A DNA stretch of 64,000 nt from Streptomyces griseofuscus (GTDB taxonomy: Bacteria; Actinomycetota; Actinomycetes; Streptomycetales; Streptomycetaceae), in contig NZ_CP051006.1 of the NCBI RefSeq assembly GCF_014673495.1, positions 5,642,001 through 5,706,000 of the forward strand, in the 5' to 3' direction. The notes beneath the pieces are model-generated. The model was given only the letters and a program-made list of their open reading frames with translations, did no database searches and had not been told where the DNA came from. A program made the position numbers and the translations under genes. Positions 1-7,169 of this stretch are shown here, piece by piece; position 1 is the first letter of the stretch; every line of letters begins with the position of its first letter.

Positions 1-553
1 CCTCCCGCCAGCCCAGCAGCTCGTGCTCCACCACGGTGCCCGTCTCCCGGTCCACCCAGCCGCCGACGGCGACCCCGACCCCCAGCGGGCGCCGCCCGGA
101 CGCCTCGGCGAACAACGCGGCGAGCCCCTCGGCGGCCCGCGCCAACACCCGCCCGGGATCGGTCCGTTCATGCTTCAGCTCACGCCGGGCCAGCACCCGG
201 CCGCGCAGATCCAGCAGCGCCACGGTGGTGTACGGCACCGCCACATGCACCCCGCCCACCACGAACCGGGCGTCGTCCAGCTCGACCGGCACATGCGGCC
301 GCCCCACCCCGCGCGAGCGGCGCGGCGCCGGGGACTCCCGGATCAGCCCGAGCCCGGCGAGCCGCGCACAGTACTCGGTCACCGACGCGGGGGAGAGGCC
401 GGTCAGCCGCGCCACCGTACTGCGCGCCACCGGGCCGTGCTCCAGCACGGACCGCAGCACGGAACTGGCACTGGTGCGCCGCCGGTCGCGCTCGGCGGCG
501 CGGGGCACGGGGGAGACAGGGAAGACAAGGGTGGACGCCGCACTGCGGGGCAT
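1..553 (-). CDS. ROK-family transcriptional regulator, 3' part missing (runs off window)
   Basis: Translation on the minus strand from ATG at 553-551 gives 184 residues before the window edge. Residues about 25-75 form a winged-helix DNA-binding region (VLEHGPVARSTVARLTGLSP, then a recognition helix and a wing ending GVGRPHVP). From about residue 82 the start of a ROK (repressor/ORF/kinase) domain follows (VVGGVHVAVPYTTVALLDLR, then GVGVAVGGWVDRETG). ROK regulators usually bind sugars or sugar phosphates and repress uptake or catabolic genes, and are about 400 residues long, so more than half of the gene lies outside. A purine-rich site (GAGGACGG) precedes the ATG. A 28-residue leader peptide ORF lies 82 nt upstream on the same strand and may control it. 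The ligand cannot be told from this fragment. Confidence 0.88.
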   Translation of the reverse strand, partial: MPRSAASTLVFPVSPVPRAAERDRRRTSASSVLRSVLEHGPVARSTVARLTGLSPASVTEYCARLAGLGLIRESPAPRRSRGVGRPHVPVELDDARFVVGGVHVAVPYTTVALLDLRGRVLARRELKHERTDPGRVLARAAEGLAALFAEASGRRPLGVGVAVGGWVDRETGTVVEHELLGWRE

Positions 554-635
554 GGAGAACCGTCCTCGGGACCGGAGCCGGTACATCGGAAGACCGGAAA
601 GGACGAGGCGGTCGGGCACCAGCGGCGGGCCGCCC

Positions 636-722
636 CTATCCCGAACGACGACAGGTGGCCGCGCCCTGGCGCCGCAGGTCGACATAGCGACGCGACGTGA
701 AGTACCGGGCCTGCGCAACCAT
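636..722 (-). CDS. 28-residue Arg-rich leader peptide with a near-terminal Cys codon
   Basis: Minus-strand ORF with ATG at 722-720 and TAG at 638-636. It contains the core SRRYVDLRRQG and ends AATCRRSG. This matches my memory of the short actinobacterial putative leader peptides with an R-R-[HY]-V-D-L core and a Cys near the end, normally found upstream of sulfur or cysteine genes. A GGGGG stretch lies just before the ATG. The ORF ends 82 nt upstream of the ROK regulator ATG on the same strand, so ribosome stalling at the Cys codon could influence that gene. The seen part is the ORF and motif; regulation by cysteine or sulfur is inference. Confidence 0.6.
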   Translation of the reverse strand: MVAQARYFTSRRYVDLRRQGAATCRRSG

Positions 723-1041
723 GCCCCCGAAGCTAGCAAACCCCCCGAGCACTGCCCACCCCACGCCCACCGACCGAGACGACCGGGGACCGTCGCACCG
801 GGAGCCGCCCCCGCTTTGGGGGATCCCTACAGTCACGTCGGCAACTCATGAGGTCTGCTGAAGCACTCCACCTCAGTGACCACCGTCACGCCGAACCCGG
901 TGTGAGTCGTGCTTTTGTGCGGAGCCCACCAAGCTGTCGATCAACCCTTTGTCGAGCGCTGACGGTGATCGGCCGCGGGGCGCCGGTATAGCGTCGCGAT
1001 GTCCCACCTGTCCCCCGTCCCCTTCACCCCGCGGAGTCCCC
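723..1041. other. Divergent intergenic region before bioY
   Basis: About 320 nt between the leader peptide (minus) and bioY (plus) with no convincing gene. TAGCTT (minus strand, about 20 nt before the leader ATG) could be its -10 element. On the plus strand TATAGC near 987 could serve bioY, leaving a leader of about 45 nt. I saw no biotin-operator-like palindrome. The longer reading frames through here lack Streptomyces codon bias. Confidence 0.4.
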
Positions 1042-1623
1042 ATGAGCACCGCCACCGTCAGCGCCCGTCCGGGTGCCGTCCTCGCCGATCTGCTGCCCGC
1101 GTCCCGCGCCCGTGACGCCGTCCTCGTGCTCGGCGGTGCCGCGCTCACCGGGCTCGCCGCCCAGCTGTCGGTGCCCGTGCCCGGCTCCCCGGTGCCGGTG
1201 ACCGGCCAGACCTTCGCCGCGCTGCTGGTCGGCACCGCGCTCGGCGCCCGCCGCGGCTTCCTCTCCCTCGCCCTGTACACGGTGGCCGGCATGATCGGCG
1301 TGCCGTGGTTCGCGGAGGGCGACTCCGGCACCGGCGCGGTCTCCTTCGGCTACGTCCTCGGCATGCTGCTCGCCTCCGCCGTCGTGGGCGCCCTCGCCCG
1401 CCGCGGCGCCGACCGCTCCCCGCTGCGCATGGCGGGCACGATGATCCTCGGCTCGGCCGTCATCTACGCCGTCGGTGTCCCCTACCTGGCCCTGGCCGCC
1501 CACCTCTCCCTCGGCCAGGCGGTCGCCGCCGGTCTCGTCCCGTTCCTGATCGGCGACGCCCTCAAGGCCGCCCTCGCGATGGGCCTGCTGCCCACCACGT
1601 GGAAGCTCGCCGGCAAGCGCTAG
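1042..1623 (+). CDS. bioY: Biotin transporter substrate-binding subunit BioY
   Basis: A 193-residue, strongly hydrophobic protein with about six membrane segments and the BioY hallmarks: the N-terminal SVPVPGSPVPVTGQTFAALL region, the GARRGFLSLALYT loop, a GMIGVPWFAEG loop and the C-terminal FLIGDALKAALA helix. BioY is the S-component of the ECF biotin transporter and binds biotin in the membrane. Start is ATG 1042 behind GCGGAG; an upstream ATG at 1000 and the frame opening at 949 lack a ribosome site and would add unrelated residues. No bioM/bioN genes are adjacent, so it either works alone or uses an ATPase/transmembrane pair encoded elsewhere. The gene ends at a long hairpin shared with the convergent permease. 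Confidence 0.92.
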   Translation: MSTATVSARPGAVLADLLPASRARDAVLVLGGAALTGLAAQLSVPVPGSPVPVTGQTFAALLVGTALGARRGFLSLALYTVAGMIGVPWFAEGDSGTGAVSFGYVLGMLLASAVVGALARRGADRSPLRMAGTMILGSAVIYAVGVPYLALAAHLSLGQAVAAGLVPFLIGDALKAALAMGLLPTTWKLAGKR

Positions 1624-1643
1624 CCGCCCACCAGCACACAGCA

Positions 1644-1686
1644 ACGGCCGCGGGGCCTGACGAAGTTCGTCAGGCCCCGCGGCCGT
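1644..1686. terminator. Bidirectional terminator between bioY and the permease
   Basis: A 21-bp perfect inverted repeat (ACGGCCGCGGGGCCTGACGA and its complement) with essentially no spacer. It sits 20 nt from each of the two convergent stop codons, so it can serve both genes. No T-run, as usual in Streptomyces. Confidence 0.85.
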
Positions 1687-1705
1687 CGTACGTGCGAAGA
1701 GCGGG

Positions 1706-3127
1706 TCAGCCGATGGAGACCTTGTCCGCCGGGGCCTCCGCGGCCGGGGCCGGACGGTCGCCCGTGACCTTCTGCTTGATGAACGCGATGGCCACCACGA
1801 TCGCCGCGACCAGCAGCGACAGCAGCACGGTCTCCCGGCCGTCGTGTGCGGTGTCGAAGAGCATGTACACCAGGACCGCCACGATCACCGCGGCCGCCGC
1901 CCAGGTCAGGTACGGGTACAGCCACATCCGCACGACGAGCTTCTCCGGCGCCTCGCGCTGGATGATCCGGCGCATCCGCAGCTGCGAGAAGCAGATGACC
2001 AGCCACACGAACAGGGCCACCGCACCACTGGAGTTGACCAGGAAGAGGAAGACGGTGTCCGGGAACTCGTAGTTGAAGAAGACCGCCACGAAGCCGAAGA
2101 CGACCGAGGCGAGGATCGCCGCCATCGGCACACCGCGGGAGGTGGTGCGGGCGAACGCCTTCGGCGCGTCACCGCGCTGGCCGAGCGAGAAGGCCATACG
2201 GGAGGCCGTGTACAGACCGGAGTTGAGACAGGACAGCACCGCGGTCAGCACGATGACGTTCATGATCTGACCGGCGTGCGCGATCCCGAGGGAGTTCAGC
2301 GCGGCGACGTACGAGCCCTGCTTCTCCAGCGACGCGTCGTTCCACGGCAGCAGCGTGACCACGACGAGGATCGAGCCCAGGTAGAAGACACCGATACGCC
2401 AGATGATGCTGTTGGTGGCCTTGGTGACCGCGCGCTGCGGGTCCTCGGACTCACCGGCCGCCAGGGTGGCGATCTCACTGCCCATGAAGGAGAAGACGAC
2501 CAGCAGCACACCGGTGAGGATCGCGCCCGGACCGTGTGGCAGGAATCCGCCGTGGTTGGTGAGGTTGGCGAAGGACGCCTTGTCGGTGTGCGCGCCCGGC
2601 AGCACCCCGAAGATCGCGAGCAGGCCGACGACGATGAACGCGCCGATCGCCACGACCTTGATACCGGCGAACCAGAACTCGAACTCGCCGTAGGAGCCGA
2701 CCGACACGAGGTTCGACGCGGTCAGCACCAGCATCACGATGAGGGCCCAGCCCCACTGCGGTACCGCAGGCACCCAGCCCGACAGGATCTTGGCGCCGGC
2801 CGTTCCCTCGACCGCGAGCACCACGACCCAGAAGAACCAGTACAGCCAGCCGATGGAGAAACCGGCCCAGCGGCCGAGCGCACGGTCGGCGTGCTCGGAG
2901 AAGGAGCCGGAGGTCGGGTTGGCGGCGGACATCTCGCCCAGCATTCGCATCACGAGGACGACGAGGGTGCCGACGAGGGCGTAGGACAGCAGAATGCCCG
3001 GTCCGGCCGCGGCGATGCCGGAGCTGGAGCCGACGAACAGTCCGGCGCCGATCACACCGCCGATGGCGATCATCGTCAGGTGTCGGTTCTTGAGGCCTGC
3101 TTGAAGTCCGGAACCAGGAGGGGTCAT
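1706..3127 (-). CDS. APC-superfamily amino-acid permease (GabP/AnsP-like)
   Basis: A 473-residue protein with about 12 transmembrane helices. The N-terminus LKNRHLTMIAIGGVIGAGLF carries the G-x-x-I-G-x-G-L-F signature of the amino-acid transporter family, and a GEMSAANPTSGSF loop follows helix 2, as in GABA, asparagine and aromatic amino-acid permeases. Length is normal. It probably imports an amino acid by proton symport at the cytoplasmic membrane; substrate cannot be assigned. ATG at 3127 is preceded by AAGGAATCC. It is monocistronic, convergent with bioY and divergent from rpiB. The upstream region holds an inverted repeat (3257-3293) that might be an operator. Confidence 0.9.
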   Translation of the reverse strand: MTPPGSGLQAGLKNRHLTMIAIGGVIGAGLFVGSSSGIAAAGPGILLSYALVGTLVVLVMRMLGEMSAANPTSGSFSEHADRALGRWAGFSIGWLYWFFWVVVLAVEGTAGAKILSGWVPAVPQWGWALIVMLVLTASNLVSVGSYGEFEFWFAGIKVVAIGAFIVVGLLAIFGVLPGAHTDKASFANLTNHGGFLPHGPGAILTGVLLVVFSFMGSEIATLAAGESEDPQRAVTKATNSIIWRIGVFYLGSILVVVTLLPWNDASLEKQGSYVAALNSLGIAHAGQIMNVIVLTAVLSCLNSGLYTASRMAFSLGQRGDAPKAFARTTSRGVPMAAILASVVFGFVAVFFNYEFPDTVFLFLVNSSGAVALFVWLVICFSQLRMRRIIQREAPEKLVVRMWLYPYLTWAAAAVIVAVLVYMLFDTAHDGRETVLLSLLVAAIVVAIAFIKQKVTGDRPAPAAEAPADKVSIG

Positions 3128-3443
3128 GGACGGATTCCTTTGCGCCTGTTGAGCGGGGGTTCTCGTACGGAAACGGGGGTGCCGCTGTGGGGTCCGGTAC
3201 GGGATTCGTACGAGCGGTGTACGAGTCGGTCCAGTGAATCCGAGGCGAACGAATTCGGGAACCTCTGAATCCGGATTGTTACTTGAGGTTCCCTTGAGGT
3301 TCTATGGCCCCGCTCACATTTGACGACGAAATCCGTAGGTCTCCGGGTGTCGTATGAGTCACCTCCGGATGCCTTGACGGACGCCCCTCGAATGCCGTGG
3401 ACCCCGGGCTGCTGCCCCGATTCCGGCGTGTCACACTCGTCCC
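3128..3443. other. Divergent promoter region between permease and rpiB, with inverted repeat
   Basis: A 316-nt non-coding stretch. It contains GGGAACCTC at 3257-3265 and its exact complement GAGGTTCCC at 3285-3293 (9-bp arms, 19-nt spacer), followed by a further GAGGTTC at 3295-3301. It also contains a pair of TACGAG motifs around 3208-3226. These could be regulator sites for either gene. No ORF with Streptomyces codon bias is visible. Confidence 0.45.
3432..3437 (+). promoter_or_regulatory. Possible -10 element of rpiB (leaderless)
   Basis: CACACT lies 6 nt before the rpiB ATG, and no ribosome-binding site is present. The hexamer is a weak match to TANNNT, but the spacing equals that of better examples in this window (valS, folC, proA). 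Confidence 0.35.
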
Positions 3444-3929
3444 ATGCGCGTGTACCTCGGCTCCGACCATGCGGGCTTTGAACTCAAGAACCACCTCGTC
3501 GAGTGGCTCAAGGCGGCGGGGCACGAGCCCGTCGACTGCGGGCCGCACATCTACGACGCCCAGGACGACTACCCGCCCTTCTGTCTGCGCGCCGCCGAGC
3601 GTACGGCTGCCGACGCCGACGCCCTCGGCATCGTGATCGGCGGCTCCGGCAACGGGGAGCAGATCGCCGCGAACAAGGTGAAGGGTGTGCGCGCGGCGCT
3701 GGCCTGGAGCGAGGAGACGGCCTCGCTCGGCCGTCAGCACAACAACGCCAATGTGGTGGCCGTCGGTGCGCGCATGCACAGCACCGAGGAGGCGACCAAG
3801 TTCGTCGAGACGTTCCTCGCCACCCCGTTCTCCGGTGACGAGCGCCACATCCGCCGCATCGACATGCTGAGCGACTACGAGACGACGGGCGACCTCCCCC
3901 CGGTCCCCGCCCACCACCCCCAGCAGTAA
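3444..3929 (+). CDS. rpiB: Ribose-5-phosphate isomerase B
   Basis: A 161-residue RpiB/LacAB-family enzyme that interconverts ribose-5-phosphate and ribulose-5-phosphate in the pentose-phosphate pathway. The N-terminus MRVYLGSDHAGFELKNHL has the SDHAG phosphate/substrate motif. The loop IGGSGNGEQIAANKVKGVR matches the actinobacterial subtype, in which the E. coli catalytic Cys is replaced and, as reported for M. tuberculosis RpiB, a Glu of the GNGEQ motif acts as base. The later GRQHNNANVVAVGAR block is also conserved. Start ATG 3444 opens directly on the conserved strand and has no ribosome site, so the message may be leaderless. Confidence 0.95.
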   Translation: MRVYLGSDHAGFELKNHLVEWLKAAGHEPVDCGPHIYDAQDDYPPFCLRAAERTAADADALGIVIGGSGNGEQIAANKVKGVRAALAWSEETASLGRQHNNANVVAVGARMHSTEEATKFVETFLATPFSGDERHIRRIDMLSDYETTGDLPPVPAHHPQQ

Positions 3930-3946
3930 CCCGCCCCCTTCCCCCT

Positions 3947-3987
3947 GCGCCCACCCCTCGCCGATCCGCTCGGCGGGCGGTGGGCGC
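3947..3987 (+). terminator. Hairpin terminator after rpiB
   Basis: GCGCCCACC at 3947-3955 pairs with GGTGGGCGC at 3979-3987, and an inner CGCCGA/TCGGCG stem extends it. It begins 18 nt after the rpiB stop. Confidence 0.7.
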
Positions 3988-4144
3988 TGTGCGTGCCGGG
4001 GGTCGAGCTGTGCGTGGCGGGGATCCGCCGGACGCGGGAAGGGCGGCCGGGGAACGCGCCTAGGCTGAGGGGCGAGGGCTGCCCGCCAGTCGAATGAGTC
4101 GAGTGGGCGGGCGGGAAGAGAAGAAGAGGAAAGGACGGCCCGCC

Positions 4145-4954
4145 TTGCCGGAAGGGCACACCATTCACCGGTTGGCGCAGGACTACGCCGCCCGCTTCCA
4201 GGGCACCGCCCCCCGCGTCACCAGCCCCCAGGGCAAGTTCTCCGACGCCGCCGCCCTCCTGGACCGCGCCGAGCTGACCGCCACCGAGGCGCACGGCAAG
4301 CACCTGTTCCTGCGGTTCCGCGACAGCGACTGGGTCCACATCCACCTCGGTCTGTTCGGCAAGGTCGGCTTCGGCGACGCCCCCGCGCCCCCGCCCACCG
4401 ACACCGTCCGGCTCCGGCTCGCGAACGACCTGTCGTACGTCGATCTGCGCGGCCCCACCACCTGCGCCCTGATCACCGACGACGAGAAACGCGCCGTCCA
4501 CTCCCGCCTCGGCCCCGACCCGCTCAGGCAGGACGCCGACCCGGCGGCGGCGTACCGGAGGATCAGCCGCAGCCGTACGACGATCGCCGCCCTGCTCATG
4601 GACCAGAAGATCGTGGCCGGCGTCGGCAACGTCTACCGCGCCGAGGTCCTCTTCCGGAGTGGCATCGACCCCTACCGCGCGGGCCGCGACCTCACCCCCG
4701 CCGAATGGGACGCGATCTGGACCGACCTCGCCGCCCTGATGCGCGAGGGCGTGCGCGACAACCGGATCGACACCGTACGGCCGGAGCACACCCCCGAGGC
4801 CATGGGCCGCCCGCCCCGCGTGGACGACCACGGCGGCGAGGTCTACGTCTACCGCCGCGCCACCCAGCCCTGCCACATCTGCGGCGACCACATCCGCACC
4901 GCGGGGCTCGCCGCCCGCAACCTCTTCTGGTGCCCCACCTGTCAGAAGCACTGA
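4145..4954 (+). CDS. Fpg/Nei-family DNA glycosylase / AP lyase
   Basis: A 269-residue base-excision-repair glycosylase. With the TTG start at 4145 the mature protein begins Pro-Glu-Gly-His (PEGHTIHRLAQDY), the invariant family N-terminus whose Pro is the catalytic nucleophile. This start has a good ribosome site (AGGAAAGGA at 4128-4136) and is preferred over the ATG at 4094, which would bury the Pro. The helix-two-turn-helix contains MDQKIVAGVGNVYRAEVLF. A C-terminal zinc finger is present (CHICG...CPTC, residues about 245-266). The PEGHTI form suggests a Nei (oxidised pyrimidine) type rather than Fpg (MutM), though substrate is not certain. Confidence 0.93.
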   Translation: MPEGHTIHRLAQDYAARFQGTAPRVTSPQGKFSDAAALLDRAELTATEAHGKHLFLRFRDSDWVHIHLGLFGKVGFGDAPAPPPTDTVRLRLANDLSYVDLRGPTTCALITDDEKRAVHSRLGPDPLRQDADPAAAYRRISRSRTTIAALLMDQKIVAGVGNVYRAEVLFRSGIDPYRAGRDLTPAEWDAIWTDLAALMREGVRDNRIDTVRPEHTPEAMGRPPRVDDHGGEVYVYRRATQPCHICGDHIRTAGLAARNLFWCPTCQKH

Positions 4955-5079
4955 CACTCCTTCGGGTGGGTTTACGGAATTCCGGTGCCTGAGCGAACCT
5001 GTGAACCCGAGCCTCGCACGGGGGACAAGTAGGACCTCCCGTGCCAAGGGGCCGGTGCGATGGATAGGGTCCCGAACTA

Positions 5080-6252
5080 ATGGCAGCAGGACGAGAGACG
5101 CGCGCGAAGGCCGACACGCTCACGGCCCGGTGGAAGATGCAGTGGCACCGGGCCCGCGTCGGGCTGCGCCGAAGCGCCGTCGACTACTTCCGCGGCGACG
5201 GCTCCGACTGGATCGCCTTCGCCGGACTCCTCCTGACCATCCCCGTCTTCGCCGCCCTGACCCTGTTCGACTCCGTGTGGTGCTCCCCGGCCATGCTCGT
5301 CCTGCCGATCGTCGCAGGCGGGCTGCTGCTGCGCCCGGCCAGCCTGCTCGGCCTGTACGCGACGGCGGCCACCGCGCTGATCGTGGAGTCGGTGCGTCTC
5401 GGCCCGTACACCGAGGGCCCCTCGCGGGTCACCCCGGGCGTCGTCCTGGTGGTCGCCGCCTGCGGTTTCTTCGGACTGCTCACCGCCCAGTTCCGCAGCC
5501 GCGTCGGCGTGCCCTGGCGGCGCGGCGGCACCATGCTGTTCGACCTGCGCGAGCGGATCCGGGTGCAGTCCACCCTGCCCAAGCTGCCCCAGGGCTGGCA
5601 CCACGAGATGGCGCTGCGGCCCGCCGGCGGCCAGTCCTTCTCCGGTGACTTCGTGGTGGCCGCCCGCACCAACGGCGGCCGCAGCCTGGAGGTCGTCCTC
5701 ACCGATGTCTCCGGCAAGGGCATGGACGCCGGCTCCCGCGCCCTCCTGCTGTCCGGCGCCTTCGGCGGCCTGCTCGGCTCCCTGCCCCCGCACGCCTTCC
5801 TGCCCGCCGCCAACGGCTATCTGCTCCGCCAGGACTGGGACGAGGGCTTCGCCACCTCCATCCACCTCGTCCTGGACCTCGACTCCGGGGACTACGAGCT
5901 GTACTCCGCGGGCCATCCACCGGGCCTCCAGCTCAGCGCCGGCACCGGACGCTGGGAGGAGAAGTCCGCCGAGGGCCCGCTCCTCGGTGTCTACGACGGC
6001 GCCCAGTTCGACTCCGTCAAGGGCTCGTTGCGCCCCGGCGACGTCCTGATGCTGTTCACCGACGGCCTGGTGGAGACCTCCGACCGCGACATCGTGGAAG
6101 GCATCGACCGCCTCACCGGCGAGGCCGACCGCTATGTCGCCGGCGGCTTCCACGGCGCCGCCTGGCACCTCATCGAGGCCGTCGCCAAGGACGTCAACGA
6201 CGACCGGGCGCTCCTGCTGATCTGCCGCGAATCCGCCGCGCACGCCCGCTGA
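5080..6252 (+). CDS. Membrane-anchored SpoIIE/PP2C-type serine phosphatase
   Basis: A 390-residue protein. Residues 43-62, 70-84, 88-104 and 120-137 are hydrophobic and give about four membrane helices. The cytoplasmic C-terminal half (about 165-385) is a SpoIIE (PPM/PP2C) domain: the SGDFVVAARTNGG block with a metal-binding Asp, the LTDVSGKGMDAG motif with a second one, the SAGHPPG loop, and a closing DDRALLLICR. Such proteins usually dephosphorylate anti-anti-sigma factors. No kinase or STAS gene is adjacent, so its partner is unknown. Start ATG 5080; the region before it has no strong ribosome site. It precedes the ESX-like genes in the same orientation but is separated by 165 nt. Confidence 0.9.
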   Translation: MAAGRETRAKADTLTARWKMQWHRARVGLRRSAVDYFRGDGSDWIAFAGLLLTIPVFAALTLFDSVWCSPAMLVLPIVAGGLLLRPASLLGLYATAATALIVESVRLGPYTEGPSRVTPGVVLVVAACGFFGLLTAQFRSRVGVPWRRGGTMLFDLRERIRVQSTLPKLPQGWHHEMALRPAGGQSFSGDFVVAARTNGGRSLEVVLTDVSGKGMDAGSRALLLSGAFGGLLGSLPPHAFLPAANGYLLRQDWDEGFATSIHLVLDLDSGDYELYSAGHPPGLQLSAGTGRWEEKSAEGPLLGVYDGAQFDSVKGSLRPGDVLMLFTDGLVETSDRDIVEGIDRLTGEADRYVAGGFHGAAWHLIEAVAKDVNDDRALLLICRESAAHAR

Positions 6253-6417
6253 CACCGGCCGCCGAGGCCGCTTCCCGCCAAGCCCTTGTCACGGAAATTC
6301 GCTGATCCTGTGACAGACCGGACCCTGGCTCGCCCGCTCACGCCCGGGAGTTCATAATCCTAGGCGGTATGTGACATGAGCGGCAGGCGCCGTGGGAGCC
6401 CATACGGGGGAGGCGAC

Positions 6418-6750
6418 ATGAAGTTCGACATGGGTGCGCAGACACTGTCGACGCTGATGCGTGACTCGCGCGGGTCCAGCCAGGATCTGGGCACGCTGAT
6501 CCGGCAGTTGGTGCAGGCGGCCGAGCCGTTGGAGGGGAAGTTCAACGGTGCGGGGCGTACGGCGTTCGACCAGTTCAAGGCGCGCGCGGACGGCATCACG
6601 AAGGAGCTGAACGGCTCGCTGGCGGCGATCCTGGGCGGTCAGTCCGGGATGGAGGGCGCGTTCAGCTCGGGCGACCAGGAGCAGGGCGAGAACGCCAAGT
6701 CGCAGATGGGCGCCGCCAACTTCGACGCGGCGCGGTTCTCGGGCCGCTGA
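6418..6750 (+). CDS. ESAT-6/WXG100-like small secreted-type helical protein
   Basis: A 110-residue, Cys-free, mainly helical protein: MKFDMGAQTLSTLMRDSRGS, helix one to about residue 38, then a turn containing KFNGAG and a second helix (TAFDQFKARADGITKELNGS). Size and helix-turn-helix hairpin match the WXG100 family, with the turn W-x-G replaced by F-N-G. A similar family is annotated as pore-forming ESAT-6 family protein in Streptomyces (from memory). ATG 6418 follows GGGGGAGGCGAC; the in-frame ATG at 6376 lacks a site. It lies 67 nt upstream of a second small helical protein, so the two may form a heterodimer. No EccC ATPase or other secretion gene is in the window. Confidence 0.72.
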   Translation: MKFDMGAQTLSTLMRDSRGSSQDLGTLIRQLVQAAEPLEGKFNGAGRTAFDQFKARADGITKELNGSLAAILGGQSGMEGAFSSGDQEQGENAKSQMGAANFDAARFSGR

Positions 6751-6817
6751 GCCGCACGCGTCCGGGTTGTTCTGAATTCTTCGAGACGTTCGGTCTCTTC
6801 ACGGGGAGTGGTGTGTG

Positions 6818-7132
6818 ATGGCGGGTTCTGGTGCGGATCGCCGGTCGTACGACACGGGGGCGTCGGCGGATGTGCAGGGGAATCTCGCGGGGGTGATCGC
6901 CCAACTGGAGTCGGTGATCGCTGCGCGGGACAAGCAGGTGAAGAAGGCGATGACGGACTTCACGGCCGACGGTGTGGCGGACGAGTACCACGGCAAGGAG
7001 CAGCGCTGGAACAACGCGTCGCAGGAGGTGCGCAACATCATCCACCTGCTGAAGACGACGATGGAGAAGAACGACTCGACGGCGCATTCGACCCTGGCGA
7101 AGGCGAAGTCGGCGGTCGACAACATCGGTTGA
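6818..7132 (+). CDS. Second WXG100-like small helical protein
   Basis: A 104-residue protein with two amphipathic helices: GNLAGVIAQLESVIAARDKQ, continuing KKAMTDFTADG, a turn EYHGKEQRWNNAS, and a second helix VRNIIHLLKTTMEKND. Y-H-G occupies the W-x-G turn position. The start is ATG 6818 or the adjoining GTG 6815; both follow GGGGAG at 6803-6808. It lies between the first ESAT-6-like gene and the 501-residue fusion protein with gaps of 67 and 37 nt, so the three are probably one operon. Likely exported as a pair through a type VII (ESX) system; this is inference from family resemblance and context. Confidence 0.7.
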   Translation: MAGSGADRRSYDTGASADVQGNLAGVIAQLESVIAARDKQVKKAMTDFTADGVADEYHGKEQRWNNASQEVRNIIHLLKTTMEKNDSTAHSTLAKAKSAVDNIG

Positions 7133-7169
7133 CCGGTGGTCGGTTCACGACGGTCATGGGGGATCGGGT

